From an uncultured Pelagibacteraceae bacterium (GTDB taxonomy: Bacteria; Pseudomonadota; Alphaproteobacteria; Pelagibacterales; Pelagibacteraceae), in contig CACLTL010000003.1 in assembly GCA_902609855.1 (NCBI GenBank), positions 1 through 32,000 on the forward strand: 32,000 bases of DNA, given 5' to 3'. The notes beneath the pieces are model-generated. The model did not search any database. It saw only the letters and a program-made list of their open reading frames with translations, and was not told the origin of the DNA. Shown piece by piece: positions 1-7,946 of the stretch (position 1 is the stretch's first letter; every line of letters begins with the position of its first letter). Both the position numbers and the translations under genes were made by a program.

Positions 1-214
1 AAAGACTTAGAAAGGTATCTGAACAAAAATATTTAAATCTATCCTCTTTAAAATTTTTTAGAATTTTTTTACTATTATCAATCGATAAATTATCCCAAAA
101 GATAAGTTCCCAGTTTTTGTAAGTTTGATTTAGAACACTTTTAAGTGAGTCTCTTAAAAATTTTTCACCATTTAAACAGTTCATTATTATACTTACTTTT
201 GGATAGTTATTCAT
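1..214 (-). CDS. Family 2 glycosyltransferase, N-terminal part (runs off the window)
   Basis: The first 71 codons are visible, starting at the ATG on the minus strand at 214-212; the rest lies to the left of the window. The N-terminus reads as the opening beta-strand and helix of a GT-A fold (VSIIMNCLNGEKFLRDSLKS), followed by SVLNQTYKNWELIFWDN, the usual GT2 pattern in which the strand before the first nucleotide-binding Asp is followed by 'D-N-S-D-S/N'. Here the segment is WDNLSIDNS. Family knowledge: such enzymes transfer a sugar from a nucleotide-sugar donor onto a growing lipid-linked glycan at the inner face of the cytoplasmic membrane. It starts 5 bp after the upstream SDR stop, so it is probably the next gene of the same operon. 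Donor and acceptor cannot be told from this fragment. Confidence 0.8.
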   Translation of the reverse strand, partial: MNNYPKVSIIMNCLNGEKFLRDSLKSVLNQTYKNWELIFWDNLSIDNSKKILKNFKEDRFKYFCSDTFLSL

Positions 215-219
215 TTTTT

Positions 220-1119
220 TCACATCTTTTTTTTGTAATATTTTATAGTTTTCCTTATTCCAGACTTAAGAGTAGTTGTAGGTCTCCAATTAAAACATTT
301 TTTTACTTTGTTAATCTTAGGATATAATTTCATAACTTCATCTTTTCTCATTTTAACTTTACCAAAATTTGGTTCTCCAGATTTTATTAAGTTTCTAATT
401 AATTGAATAACATTTTTAACATTGATTGGTTTGCCATATCCAACATTATAAATTCCGGAAGAAAATTTTTTTTTATTTAATATCTTTAAAATTAAATCTA
501 CAAAATCATCCACAAATAAAAAATCTCTTTTTTGTCTACCTTCTGTACAATCGAATTTTTTATCTTTTAGACAAAATTTAATAACTTGTGGAATTAATCT
601 ATCTAATTTTTGATAAGGTCCAAATATTTGGTATGGACGTAAAATAACTAATTTAAAATTCTCTGAATTAGAAATACGTCTCAAATAATTTGTAGCCTTC
701 AACTTTGCTTTTCCATAAGATGAATTAGGCTTACAAAGTTGACTTTCTAAATGAGGAGATCTCGAGGTACCGTATTCTAAACTACTTCCAATTTGAATGA
801 ACAAATTTAAGTTTTTAAGGTTAATGGTTTTTAATACATTTTTTAATCCATAGAAGTGTGCTTGAACCGTTTCTTTAGGGTTTTGATGATTTATATTTCC
901 TCCTAAATTAATAACAATATTAAATTTAATTTTACTTATCTTATTTAATTTTTTTTTATTTGAAATATCTATTGATTTATAAGTGATATTTTTTTTTTTT
1001 TTAGGTAATTGTTTTTTCTTTGATAAAGAAATTATTTGAAAATTCTTTGATCGCAACTTTTTAATCAAATTTTGACCAATAAATCCTGTTCCCCCAATTA
1101 TAAGAATTTTTTTTATCAA
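220..1119 (-). CDS. Extended SDR (NAD-dependent epimerase/reductase), probable CDP-4-keto-6-deoxysugar reductase
   Basis: A 299-residue extended short-chain dehydrogenase. The dinucleotide-binding motif GGTGFIG lies at about residues 9-15, and the catalytic YGKAK (YxxxK) at about residues 135-139 follows an SSLEYG segment. The length is normal. It directly follows rfbG and rfbF, which make CDP-4-keto-6-deoxyglucose. The likely job, by inference, is reduction or epimerisation of that intermediate, as for the CDP-abequose/paratose synthases RfbJ/RfbS; the exact sugar is not known. No rfbH-like 3-dehydratase is seen in this operon, so a CDP-6-deoxyhexose is as likely as a 3,6-dideoxyhexose. The start codon is TTG (minus strand 1119-1117), overlapping the TGA stop of rfbF as TTGA. 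A run of 14 T on the plus strand (989-1002) encodes a Lys run and is a possible slippage tract. Confidence 0.85.
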   Translation of the reverse strand: MIKKILIIGGTGFIGQNLIKKLRSKNFQIISLSKKKQLPKKKKNITYKSIDISNKKKLNKISKIKFNIVINLGGNINHQNPKETVQAHFYGLKNVLKTINLKNLNLFIQIGSSLEYGTSRSPHLESQLCKPNSSYGKAKLKATNYLRRISNSENFKLVILRPYQIFGPYQKLDRLIPQVIKFCLKDKKFDCTEGRQKRDFLFVDDFVDLILKILNKKKFSSGIYNVGYGKPINVKNVIQLIRNLIKSGEPNFGKVKMRKDEVMKLYPKINKVKKCFNWRPTTTLKSGIRKTIKYYKKKM

Positions 1120-1796
1120 TTTTTTTTAAATTTAATCTTCAGTTTATCTAAATCTCTTTTGGTATCTACGCATTGCCAAAATCCAGTATGTTTAAAAGCC
1201 ATGAGTTGACCAATTTTAGTTACTTTTTCTAAAGGCTCTTTTTCTAAAAATGTACTATCTCTAGAAATCATATTTAAAAATTTTGGTTCAACCACAAAAA
1301 AGCCACCGTTAATCCATCCCTCTTCTGTTTTTGATTTTTCTTTAAAATAATAAACCTTGCTTCCTTTTATTTTTACAAATCCAAATCTTGCTGGTGGTCT
1401 CACAGCAGTTAAGGTTACAAGTTTTTTATTGTTTTTATGAAACTGTAAAAGTTTTTTAACATTTACATTCGATAGACCATCTCCATATGTTAAAAAAAAT
1501 GTTTCTTTTCCTATATACTTTTTAAGTCTTTTTACTCTGCCGCCAGTCATAGTGTTTTTTCCTGTATCAATGACTGACACATCCCAATCGTGTATTTTCT
1601 TTTTAAAAAAACTTTTTATAACATTGCCTTTATATCCTGAGGCAATAATAAATTCTTTATATCCATACTTGGCATAATTTTTCATAATATGATAAATTAA
1701 TGGTTTACCTTTCAAACTAATCATTGGTTTAGGAACAAATTTTGTATATTCAGATATTCTTGTCCCTAAACCCCCAGCTAAAATTACTACTTTCAT
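1116..1796 (-). CDS. rfbF: Glucose-1-phosphate cytidylyltransferase
   Basis: Makes CDP-glucose from CTP and glucose-1-phosphate, the first committed step to CDP-linked deoxysugars. The N-terminus MKVVILAGGLGTRISEYT carries the nucleotidyltransferase signature GGxGTR. It is followed by FVPKPMISLKGKPLIYHIM, and near the C-terminus by EGWINGGFFVVEP, QLMAFKHTGFWQCVDT and RDLDKL, all typical of RfbF. I chose the ATG at minus-strand 1796-1794, one base after the rfbG stop. A longer reading that starts at 1835 adds 13 residues lying wholly inside the 3' end of rfbG, ahead of the conserved start. At 226 residues it is somewhat shorter than the roughly 257 usual for RfbF, with the shortfall at the C-terminus. 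It sits between rfbG and an SDR, so the three form a CDP-sugar module. Confidence 0.92.
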   Translation of the reverse strand: MKVVILAGGLGTRISEYTKFVPKPMISLKGKPLIYHIMKNYAKYGYKEFIIASGYKGNVIKSFFKKKIHDWDVSVIDTGKNTMTGGRVKRLKKYIGKETFFLTYGDGLSNVNVKKLLQFHKNNKKLVTLTAVRPPARFGFVKIKGSKVYYFKEKSKTEEGWINGGFFVVEPKFLNMISRDSTFLEKEPLEKVTKIGQLMAFKHTGFWQCVDTKRDLDKLKIKFKKN

Positions 1797-1797
1797 A

Positions 1798-2880
1798 TTA
1801 AATATTTTTAATAAATTTTTTTTTATAATCTTCAATTTGTCTTAAAGATAATTCTCTTATTCTGCTTTTTTCTGAGTAGAAAGACTGATACCACTCAGCT
1901 GTAAGTTTTATATTTTCATTAAATTTAAGAATATTTTTCCATCCCAAATATTTTTTTGCTTTATCACAGTTGAGTTTTAAAAGATTGCTTTCCTTAAATC
2001 TTTTCGATTTTTTGATTGAGTATCTTACGTTTTTCCAATTTTTCTGCATCGTATTTAGAAGTTCAATTACGTTGTAGTTTTTTTTATCATTTGGTCCGAA
2101 GTTAAATGCTTGGCCATTTAACTTTCCAACAGTTTTCAATTTATAGCTGAACAAAATATATCCCCAAACAGCTTCTAATACATGTTGCCAAGGACGGGTT
2201 GAATATGGATTTCTTATTCTTACAATCTTATTCCTTGACCAAGATCTTACACAATCAGGTATTAATCTATCTTTCGACCAATCTCCACCTCCAATGACAT
2301 TCCCTGCTCTGGCAACTCCTAATTTGATATTCTTTTTATCTTTTAAAAAACAATCGAAATAAGATTTTATAGCTATCTCTGCAGATGATTTAGATGCACT
2401 ATAAGGATCGATGCCAGCCAAAATGTCTGTTTCTTTATATCCTTCTTTTTTTTCAATATTCTTATATGCTTTATCACTAGTAATTATCACAACAACAGTA
2501 TTTTTTTTTATATCTTTTAAAATTTCTAAAATATTTAGTGTGCCTATTAAATTTGTTTCCCAAGTTTCCTTAGGATTTTCATGAGAAATACTTACTAATG
2601 ATTGAGCAGCTAAATGAAAAATAATATCTGGTTCAAATTTTTTTATGACTTTTCTCAACATTTTAAAATTTCTAATATCTAATTTTTTTGACTTAACCTC
2701 ATTTTTAATTTTAGAAGCTTGAAAATTTGAGGGGTTTGTTGGGACGTTTTTGGAGATGCCTAATATATTAGCTCCTAAATTTTTAAGAGAAAGAGTTAAC
2801 CACGAGCCTTTAAATCCTGTATGACCGGTGACAACAATTTTTTTTTTTTTAAAATATTTATTTAATTTCTTTTTATTCAT
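1798..2880 (-). CDS. rfbG: CDP-glucose 4,6-dehydratase
   Basis: Converts CDP-glucose to CDP-4-keto-6-deoxyglucose with bound NAD. The Rossmann motif VVTGHTGFKGSWL near residues 16-28 is a hallmark of RfbG. Downstream are HLAAQSLV, ITSDKAY (active-site Thr/Asp region) and YSASKSSAE, whose YxxxK falls at about residues 160-164. The length (360 aa) is normal. The chosen start is the ATG at minus-strand 2880-2878, which overlaps the preceding TGA as ATGA; a TTG two codons upstream is possible but less likely. A run of 13 T (2838-2850) near the start encodes the Lys run just before the Rossmann strand. Next gene is rfbF, 1 bp away. The pair strongly suggests a CDP-linked 6-deoxysugar in the surface glycan. 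Confidence 0.93.
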   Translation of the reverse strand: MNKKKLNKYFKKKKIVVTGHTGFKGSWLTLSLKNLGANILGISKNVPTNPSNFQASKIKNEVKSKKLDIRNFKMLRKVIKKFEPDIIFHLAAQSLVSISHENPKETWETNLIGTLNILEILKDIKKNTVVVIITSDKAYKNIEKKEGYKETDILAGIDPYSASKSSAEIAIKSYFDCFLKDKKNIKLGVARAGNVIGGGDWSKDRLIPDCVRSWSRNKIVRIRNPYSTRPWQHVLEAVWGYILFSYKLKTVGKLNGQAFNFGPNDKKNYNVIELLNTMQKNWKNVRYSIKKSKRFKESNLLKLNCDKAKKYLGWKNILKFNENIKLTAEWYQSFYSEKSRIRELSLRQIEDYKKKFIKNI

Positions 2881-3458
2881 AAACAATGCTTTAATGCTTG
2901 ATCAAAATCTTTTTTGGTATCAATATCTATCGATTTTTTTGCAGGCATTTTGTAAATCATCGAATTTTTATATCTAAATTTCTTATTTTTCTTAAAAAAA
3001 CTTATATTTTGGATATATATAGCTCCGTTATTTCGATTATTTTTTGCGTTTACTGAAACAAGGCTTTTTTTATTTTTTTGAACTATTCTTTTGATTGCGT
3101 AATCTATATCTGTTGATTGCCTCAAAGGTGAAGTTGGTTGTAATAAAATAAAAAAATCAAATTTTTCTTTTATTCTACTAAAAATATTTAAAATTAATTC
3201 AGAAGATGATGTTTTATCTGTTGAAAGTTTTTTACTTCTCAAATTATAAATTTTAAAACCATTTTTGAAAGCAATAGCATTAATTCTTTTACTATCTGTA
3301 GATAAATATATCCTATCAATATATTTTGATTTTTTCGCTGATATCATTGACCATAAAAATAAAGGCTTGCCGTTAAATTCTCTCAAGTTTTTCATCTTTA
3401 ATCTTTTACTTCCTAGTCTTGCGGGTACAATAGCAATAAATTTTTTTCCTAAAATCAT
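2877..3458 (-). CDS. Short CMP-sugar (acylneuraminate-type) cytidylyltransferase
   Basis: The N-terminus KKFIAIVPARLGSKRLKMKN is the CTP-binding motif of NeuA/CMP-KDO-type enzymes (usual form IPARxGSKRxxxKN). Further on are YLSTDSKRI, LLQPTSPLRQ and, near the C-terminus, IDIDTKKDFDQA, where the paired Asp residues bind metal. At 193 residues it is clearly shorter than typical NeuA (about 220-240). The missing part is in the middle: the segment after the SVNAKNNRNNGAIYIQN region is compressed. It may therefore have a different substrate or be an accessory domain. A second, full-length member of the family lies at 12465-13208, so two CMP-activated sugars or a division of labour are possible. 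It is the gene after the CBS-nucleotidyltransferase (2 bp gap), an order resembling the PtmE-PtmB neighbourhood of Campylobacter legionaminic acid loci. Confidence 0.8.
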   Translation of the reverse strand: MILGKKFIAIVPARLGSKRLKMKNLREFNGKPLFLWSMISAKKSKYIDRIYLSTDSKRINAIAFKNGFKIYNLRSKKLSTDKTSSSELILNIFSRIKEKFDFFILLQPTSPLRQSTDIDYAIKRIVQKNKKSLVSVNAKNNRNNGAIYIQNISFFKKNKKFRYKNSMIYKMPAKKSIDIDTKKDFDQALKHCL

Positions 3459-3460
3459 AT

Positions 3461-4522
3461 TTAATTAGTAAATTTCTTTAAACTATTCCAATTACCCAAA
3501 TCGTTCCATTCATCTTCATTTATTGGGAAAATACTGATCTTTTTTTTCTTCTTCAGCAAAAGATCGATTAACTGATTCATATCGAAAAAAGAATTTTTTT
3601 TAATAAAATTAATTATTGATGGTTCCATAACGTAAAGACCAGTATTTGCTAGGAAATCGATGCTTGGTTTTTCTTTGATAGAGGCCAATAAGCCTTTTGA
3701 GTTTACTTTACATACCCCGTAAGGAATTGAATTGTTTTTTTTTGAAACAACAACCGTTAGGATAGATTTATTTTTTTTATGAAACTCATAAAGTGATTTG
3801 TAATTACATGAAATATATGCATCACAGTTTATAACAAAAAAAGTAGATTTAATTTTTTTTTTTATAAGTGATAAAGATCCTGCTGTTCCAAGCGGTTTTT
3901 TTTCTGTAATTAATTTAATTTTAATTTTTTTATCATTTATTGAAAAAAAAGCTTTAACTAACTCTTTTTTATAATTGATAGTTATGAAAAATAATTTTGA
4001 TCCGAAATAAATAAATCTATCCATCACATGCTCAATCATTGACTTGTTATCTATTGGCATTAAAGGTTTTGGAATAGTTGAAGTGTGGGGTAATAATCTT
4101 GTCCCTCTCCCACCTGCCATTATTACAACAGGAATTGACTTGAGCACTGATTGAATTTTATGTTTCGTTTCTTTAAAAATTTCGGATTTTGACTTTACAT
4201 TTATTACTTTTTTATTTTTATCAATAATTGGCACTAAGTCTAAATCTTTCAACTCTAAGTTTTTTTTAATTAAACTTAATTTTCCAGAAAATATTTTTTC
4301 ATTAACAAAAAATGGTTTTTTATAATAATAATTTTTCAAAATAGAGGAAAATTTTGCTCCTCTGATAATTGCCCTTCTTATGTCCCCATCAGTGATAGTG
4401 CCAAGAAGCTTATTTGATCCATTAACTACGATTAAACACTTATAAAAAGTTTCTTCCATTTTTTTTAAAGCTTCTTTCAGCGTCTTATTAGGTAAAATAA
4501 GGTTTCTATTTAAATTTTTCAT
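3461..4522 (-). CDS. CBS-domain sugar-1-phosphate nucleotidyltransferase (PtmE/LegX-like)
   Basis: A two-part protein of 353 residues. Residues 1 to about 120 form a CBS pair, with KCLIVVNGSNKLLGTITDGD and VPIIDKNKKVINV as the two halves. Residues from about 130 form a nucleotidyltransferase domain, with VVIMAGGRGTRLLPHT at 132-147, PKPLMPI and a C-terminal DEWNDLGNW segment. Family knowledge: in Campylobacter, PtmE of this architecture makes GDP-glucosamine for legionaminic acid. Heptose-1-phosphate guanylyltransferase (HddC) is a related nucleotidyltransferase without the CBS part. Which substrate applies here is not visible; TU8 holds heptose-type genes and TU6 holds neuB/neuC, so both readings stand. 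The CBS pair could sense an adenosine or other nucleotide. It overlaps the ABC transporter gene by ATGA, showing tight coupling. Confidence 0.85.
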   Translation of the reverse strand: MKNLNRNLILPNKTLKEALKKMEETFYKCLIVVNGSNKLLGTITDGDIRRAIIRGAKFSSILKNYYYKKPFFVNEKIFSGKLSLIKKNLELKDLDLVPIIDKNKKVINVKSKSEIFKETKHKIQSVLKSIPVVIMAGGRGTRLLPHTSTIPKPLMPIDNKSMIEHVMDRFIYFGSKLFFITINYKKELVKAFFSINDKKIKIKLITEKKPLGTAGSLSLIKKKIKSTFFVINCDAYISCNYKSLYEFHKKNKSILTVVVSKKNNSIPYGVCKVNSKGLLASIKEKPSIDFLANTGLYVMEPSIINFIKKNSFFDMNQLIDLLLKKKKKISIFPINEDEWNDLGNWNSLKKFTN

Positions 4523-6234
4523 ATTGAGATTAATTTTGAGTTTTCTATCCTAAATTTGTTAAGTTCAGTTAAAAGGGACTTATTGTGTGTTATAATTATT
4601 AAAGCTTTATCTTTAAATTTTTCCAAAATGTTTGAAAAAACCTTTTGTTCCATTTCTTCATCTAATGCATTTGTCGCCTCATCTAAAATTAGCATATCTG
4701 GATTTCTATAAATTGCTCTAGCTATGCCTAACCGTTGAATTTGACCGCCTGATAAATTAGAGCCAAATTCACCTACATTAGTATTAATTCCATTTGGCAA
4801 ACGCTCTATCAATGAACTTATTTCAGATAAAGACACTGCCTCTTTAACTAAATTAAAATCTATTTTATTTTCCTCTATGCCAAATGCAATATTTGATAGT
4901 ATACTTCCATCTATCAAGGTTACCTTTTGAGGAATATACCCAATATGTTTACACCACTCTTTAAAATTTAAATTTACATCGTTGTTATCAACTTCAATTG
5001 AACCAGTTGTTGGTTTAAGTAAGCCAAGCAGTAGTTCAATAAATGTACTCTTTCCAGAACCCGTTTCTCCATAAATTAAAAATTTATCACTTTTATTAAT
5101 TTTAAGATTAACATCTTTAAGAACGTAGCTATCTCTATCTTTGTATTTAAAAGATACATTTTTAAATTCAATTTTATTTTGGAAATCAATTTGTCGCTTT
5201 TTATTTATATTATCTAATGAATTATTTTTTAATTCTTGATTAATTAATGATAAGGATTTTTTTGCAAACCCTAAATACTGATATGCTACTAATATCCTAT
5301 TTGCAGATGGTATTAGTCTGAAAGCAGACGCTCCAGCAAGAGCTAAAAAAGCAATAATTATATCTTTTTCCTTTAAAGAAAATGTCATAATTACTATAAG
5401 AGCCATTAATAACAATACACCTATAAATTCATAAAAAACTTTAGGTAAACCTTGAACAACATGAAATTTTTTATTTATTTTATATATTTCATGATTACTT
5501 TTATTAAAAATATTTTCAAAAAATAAATTTTTATTAAATACATTTATTTCTTTGATAGAATCAAAACAATTATTTAAAGTCAAAAATAAATCATCTGTAT
5601 TTTTTTTTCTTGAAAATGATAAATTTTTTACTCTCTGTTTTGAGTAAAGATTAAAGAAAAATAATCCAACTATTATAATTGCTAAATTAAATAACATCAT
5701 AATTGGCTCAACATAAAATAGAAGTGCAAAAATTCCGATTGCAACCGTAATTTCAGCCATAAGTATTAAGAAATTTTTAAATGCTTGAACCACGATGGCT
5801 ACATCCATTGTGATATTACTAAGTAACTTAGAAGAGTTTGTTTTAAAATAAGTGTAATGTTGATGTGATAAATATTTGTGAAAAATTTTAGTTTTTAAAT
5901 TTTTTTCAATTTTAGATAAATAATTTCCTTCAATATTTAAAAAAAAAATAAGGTAAAGATTTTTAAGCATGTAAGCTAATACCAAAATCAATGAGGTAAA
6001 TATAATTACCTCCTGGCTACTATAACCATCTAAAAAAATAAAAAATGGTTCTAAAAAAGGAACAGCTGAAGATACGTCTTGATTCATGATCGACATTATC
6101 ACAGGAATAATTAATCCAATGCTAAAGACCTCAAGCACCATGGTAATTATGATTAAACTAAAAAAAAAAAATAATTCCTTTTTTTCTTTCTTGTCAAAGA
6201 TATTATTATATCTTGAAATTATAGATAAGCTCAT
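4519..6234 (-). CDS. ABC transporter, fused membrane and ATPase domains (PglK/MsbA-like flippase)
   Basis: A 571-residue half-transporter with N-terminal membrane domain and C-terminal ATPase. Several hydrophobic segments are seen between residues 20 and 310. The ATPase has Walker A GETGSGKST at 389-397, a Q-loop YIPQ near 433-436, the signature LSGGQ at 494-498, Walker B MLILDEA near 514-520 and a switch His in IITH. Family knowledge: such proteins flip lipid-linked oligosaccharides (PglK) or lipid A (MsbA) across the inner membrane. Within a glycan locus and alongside a GT2 gene, a lipid-linked-glycan flippase is the best inference. It is the second gene of the operon, 2 bp after the MarR-type regulator. 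A 12-A tract (6160-6171) near the 5' end encodes Phe residues of the first membrane helix. Confidence 0.9.
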   Translation of the reverse strand: MSLSIISRYNNIFDKKEKKELFFFFSLIIITMVLEVFSIGLIIPVIMSIMNQDVSSAVPFLEPFFIFLDGYSSQEVIIFTSLILVLAYMLKNLYLIFFLNIEGNYLSKIEKNLKTKIFHKYLSHQHYTYFKTNSSKLLSNITMDVAIVVQAFKNFLILMAEITVAIGIFALLFYVEPIMMLFNLAIIIVGLFFFNLYSKQRVKNLSFSRKKNTDDLFLTLNNCFDSIKEINVFNKNLFFENIFNKSNHEIYKINKKFHVVQGLPKVFYEFIGVLLLMALIVIMTFSLKEKDIIIAFLALAGASAFRLIPSANRILVAYQYLGFAKKSLSLINQELKNNSLDNINKKRQIDFQNKIEFKNVSFKYKDRDSYVLKDVNLKINKSDKFLIYGETGSGKSTFIELLLGLLKPTTGSIEVDNNDVNLNFKEWCKHIGYIPQKVTLIDGSILSNIAFGIEENKIDFNLVKEAVSLSEISSLIERLPNGINTNVGEFGSNLSGGQIQRLGIARAIYRNPDMLILDEATNALDEEMEQKVFSNILEKFKDKALIIITHNKSLLTELNKFRIENSKLISI

Positions 6235-6236
6235 TG

Positions 6237-6545
6237 TTATTTTTTTCTTAATTCTTTTTTAAGCTCATCATACTCTTTCATTTTTTGTTCCATAAATCTG
6301 AGAGTAATTTTAGTTTTTTCTGCAATACCTTTAGGAGTTAATACATACAGATAATTTAATTTTCTTTTATTGTTTTTAAAGTTTTGTATTTTTACTAAAC
6401 CCTTTTTTTTTAATTCTTTCATACAGTAATTTAGTTTACCAAGACTAAAGCTTAGTTCTTTGGCTAACTCACGCTGAGATGTTTGAGATTTTTTTCCAAT
6501 TTTTCTCAAAATTTTGTGTTCGTCAGAATTAATATTATTATTCAT
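6237..6545 (-). CDS. MarR-family EPS-associated transcriptional regulator
   Basis: A 102-residue protein made almost entirely of a winged-helix domain. A helix-turn-helix is visible in SQRELAKELSFSLGKLNYCM (about residues 23-42), followed by KELKKKGLVKIQNF and a wing ending in YLYVLTPKGI. The C-terminus (about residues 80-102) is a charged helix that could form a coiled coil for dimerisation. Length and pattern match the MarR family EPS-associated regulators known from exopolysaccharide loci. It is the first gene of TU1, and a perfect 17-bp palindrome lies 16 bp upstream of its start, so autoregulation is likely. The same palindrome stands at the heads of the other visible operons, so I infer that it controls most of the island. 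Binding has not been shown from sequence. Confidence 0.85.
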   Translation of the reverse strand: MNNNINSDEHKILRKIGKKSQTSQRELAKELSFSLGKLNYCMKELKKKGLVKIQNFKNNKRKLNYLYVLTPKGIAEKTKITLRFMEQKMKEYDELKKELRKK

Positions 6546-6561
6546 TAGCTTTTTAAGTATG

Positions 6562-6578
6562 TGTTCAATAAATGAACA
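6562..6578. promoter_or_regulatory. Palindromic operator, copy 1 (upstream of the MarR-type regulator)
   Basis: TGTTCAATAAATGAACA: two perfect 6-base arms (TGTTCA/TGAACA) around 5 bases. It lies 16 bp upstream of the regulator's ATG. On the minus strand it abuts a -10-like TTTAAT, so it would cover the transcription start. It shares GTTCA-N5-TGAAC with three other intergenic copies. The proposed binder is the adjacent MarR-type protein; this is inference. Confidence 0.75.
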
Positions 6579-6606
6579 TTAAATATCAAAATTTCATAAA
6601 ATTCAA
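6578..6606 (-). promoter_or_regulatory. Candidate promoter of the regulator/flippase operon
   Basis: On the minus strand, TTGAAT (plus 6606-6601) is followed after 17 bp by TTTAAT (plus 6583-6578). These match the sigma-70 consensus at 4/6 and 5/6, with ideal spacing. The -10 directly adjoins the palindrome at 6562-6578, so transcription should start inside it. In DNA this AT-rich, hexamer matches are weak evidence; position and spacing support the call. Confidence 0.5.
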
Positions 6607-6656
6607 TATTTCTTTTTAAAAATCTTAATTTCATTGGATTATTTCCTCAAATATCA

Positions 6657-7901
6657 TCAATGGTGATTAATTATCTTATCGATAATCAATTGAGCCTTGG
6701 ATTCTACTTGTTCACTATTATTATTTTTTTCTCTTAAAAATTTATGAATAAAGCTGTCATATACATTTTTGTTAAAATCAGACCCTATTACTGATAATTT
6801 AGAAATAATTTCTTGATCGCTAAATTTATCAATATTTAGAGTTTTAAGATTCATATTATCTTTGAACCAATCAAGTTCCTTTTTTTTTGTAAGCCTATCA
6901 ATCATGTCTTGATTGTATATTAGTAAGCAAGGTTTTTTCCATAAAGCTACAAATTGCAAACTTAAGCTATCATGCCCAATAACAAATGAAGAGTGTCTTA
7001 CTAAATGATTTGTATAACCTTTATAACTTTCGTAATTGAAAAATTTTTCTCTTCTTGAGTTTGGGTGAAGTGCTACAATAATTTTTTTATTATAAAGTTT
7101 TTCTAACGAATGAAAAAAATTGAGTATAGCATTTTTATATTTTTCTTCGGTAGTAACTGGATTCTCATTCGTAAAATAATTATCAAAAGGAATTGGATAG
7201 CTCTGATCTAAAAATAAAATATACTCTTCATTAACAAGTCTTGGGGAATTATTTTTTAGTTCAATTAAATATTGTTCATAATCGCGAGTAAAAAGGCTAA
7301 TTCCTTTTTTGGAAATTTTTTTTGACAGTAACTTTTCATTCTCCCCGTTGTAAAAGAAAATATCAAGTTTTGGTTTTATAAGCCTATTTAAAATTTTTTT
7401 TGAAAAAAATCTTATAAATTTTAAAAAGAAAACTAAATATTGTTTAATTGGAATTTTTTTTATTTTTTGTTTTATATCTTTTTTTTCTATCTTTATAATT
7501 GGAAAATTCGAATGCCCATGAAATACTAGGTGAGCACCAAATAACTTTAATAGTAAACTGAAAAAAGGACCTCTATTTAAAAAATCTATATCGTATATAT
7601 AGCAGTCTTTGCTAGTTGTTTTAACTAACTTAAAAAGTTCCCAAAAATTTGAAAATTTTTTTAATTTATTACCCAATTCATTTTCTTTAGAAAGTCTTTT
7701 GTGAAAAATTTCTTTAACTTTTAAATCTGAAATTTTAATGTTATTATTGGATCTCCAAAATTCAGTTTCTATTTTTTTACTATCGATATATTTTTGAAAG
7801 TCTAGTTTTTCAAAAAGAAGCGAGTCAAAATAGAAAGATCTTAAAAAAATTATTTTTTTTTTTGTCATATTGCTTGATAAATATATATTGATATTTAGCA
7901 T
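6657..7901 (-). CDS. Putative GT-B-like glycosyltransferase (unassigned family)
   Basis: A 414-residue protein that I cannot place in a named family. The second half resembles capsule and lipooligosaccharide glycosyltransferases of GT-B type. It has YILFLDQSYPIP, then KIIVALHPNSRREKFFNYE (a strand ending in HPNSR), then SSFVIGHDSLSLQFVALWKK followed by PCLLIYN. The His-Pro and 'G-H-D-S-L' pattern is where polysialyltransferase- and sialyltransferase-like enzymes hold their donor, but this is only resemblance. A basic stretch at about 140-180 (KKIPIKQYLVFFLKFIRFF) could be membrane-associated. The start is uncertain: ATG at 7901 gives the full length, and a second ATG at residue 12 (7868) precedes the natural-looking TKKKIIFL strand. 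It forms a single-gene unit; its 5' end lies 12 bp from palindrome copy 2. Confidence 0.6.
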   Translation of the reverse strand: MLNINIYLSSNMTKKKIIFLRSFYFDSLLFEKLDFQKYIDSKKIETEFWRSNNNIKISDLKVKEIFHKRLSKENELGNKLKKFSNFWELFKLVKTTSKDCYIYDIDFLNRGPFFSLLLKLFGAHLVFHGHSNFPIIKIEKKDIKQKIKKIPIKQYLVFFLKFIRFFSKKILNRLIKPKLDIFFYNGENEKLLSKKISKKGISLFTRDYEQYLIELKNNSPRLVNEEYILFLDQSYPIPFDNYFTNENPVTTEEKYKNAILNFFHSLEKLYNKKIIVALHPNSRREKFFNYESYKGYTNHLVRHSSFVIGHDSLSLQFVALWKKPCLLIYNQDMIDRLTKKKELDWFKDNMNLKTLNIDKFSDQEIISKLSVIGSDFNKNVYDSFIHKFLREKNNNSEQVESKAQLIIDKIINHH

Positions 7902-7914
7902 AAAATTGTATAGC
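7888..7914 (+). promoter_or_regulatory. Candidate promoter of the amidotransferase operon
   Basis: TTGATA (7888-7893) and TATAGC (7909-7914) are separated by 15 bp; the -10-like hexamer directly touches the palindrome GTTCA at 7915. Matches to consensus are 5/6 and 4/6, and the spacing is short. The predicted start would be near the palindrome centre, giving a leader of about 25 nt. It overlaps the first codons of the divergent gene at 7901. Confidence 0.35.
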
Positions 7915-7930
7915 GTTCAAATATTGAACG
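7914..7930. promoter_or_regulatory. Palindromic operator, copy 2 (divergent gap 7902-7946)
   Basis: CGTTCAAATATTGAACG: a near-perfect palindrome over 17 bp with the shared GTTCA-N5-TGAAC core (7915-7929). It fills the middle of a 45-bp gap between a minus-strand glycosyltransferase and the plus-strand amidotransferase operon, about 13-16 bp from each start codon. One bound dimer could control both directions. Confidence 0.75.
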
Positions 7931-7946
7931 TTAATGCCTAATATAA

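Noticed and set aside
5034-5048. Near copy of the palindrome (GTTCAATAAATGTAC) inside the ABC transporter gene
   Set aside because: One arm base is wrong and it encodes part of the conserved ATPase region, so chance is the better explanation.
6666-6690. 10-bp stem with 5-base loop at the 3' end of the 6657-7901 gene as an intrinsic terminator
   Set aside because: It lies within the coding end, has only A-T, one G-T and one G-C pair, and no U-run follows on the transcribed strand.
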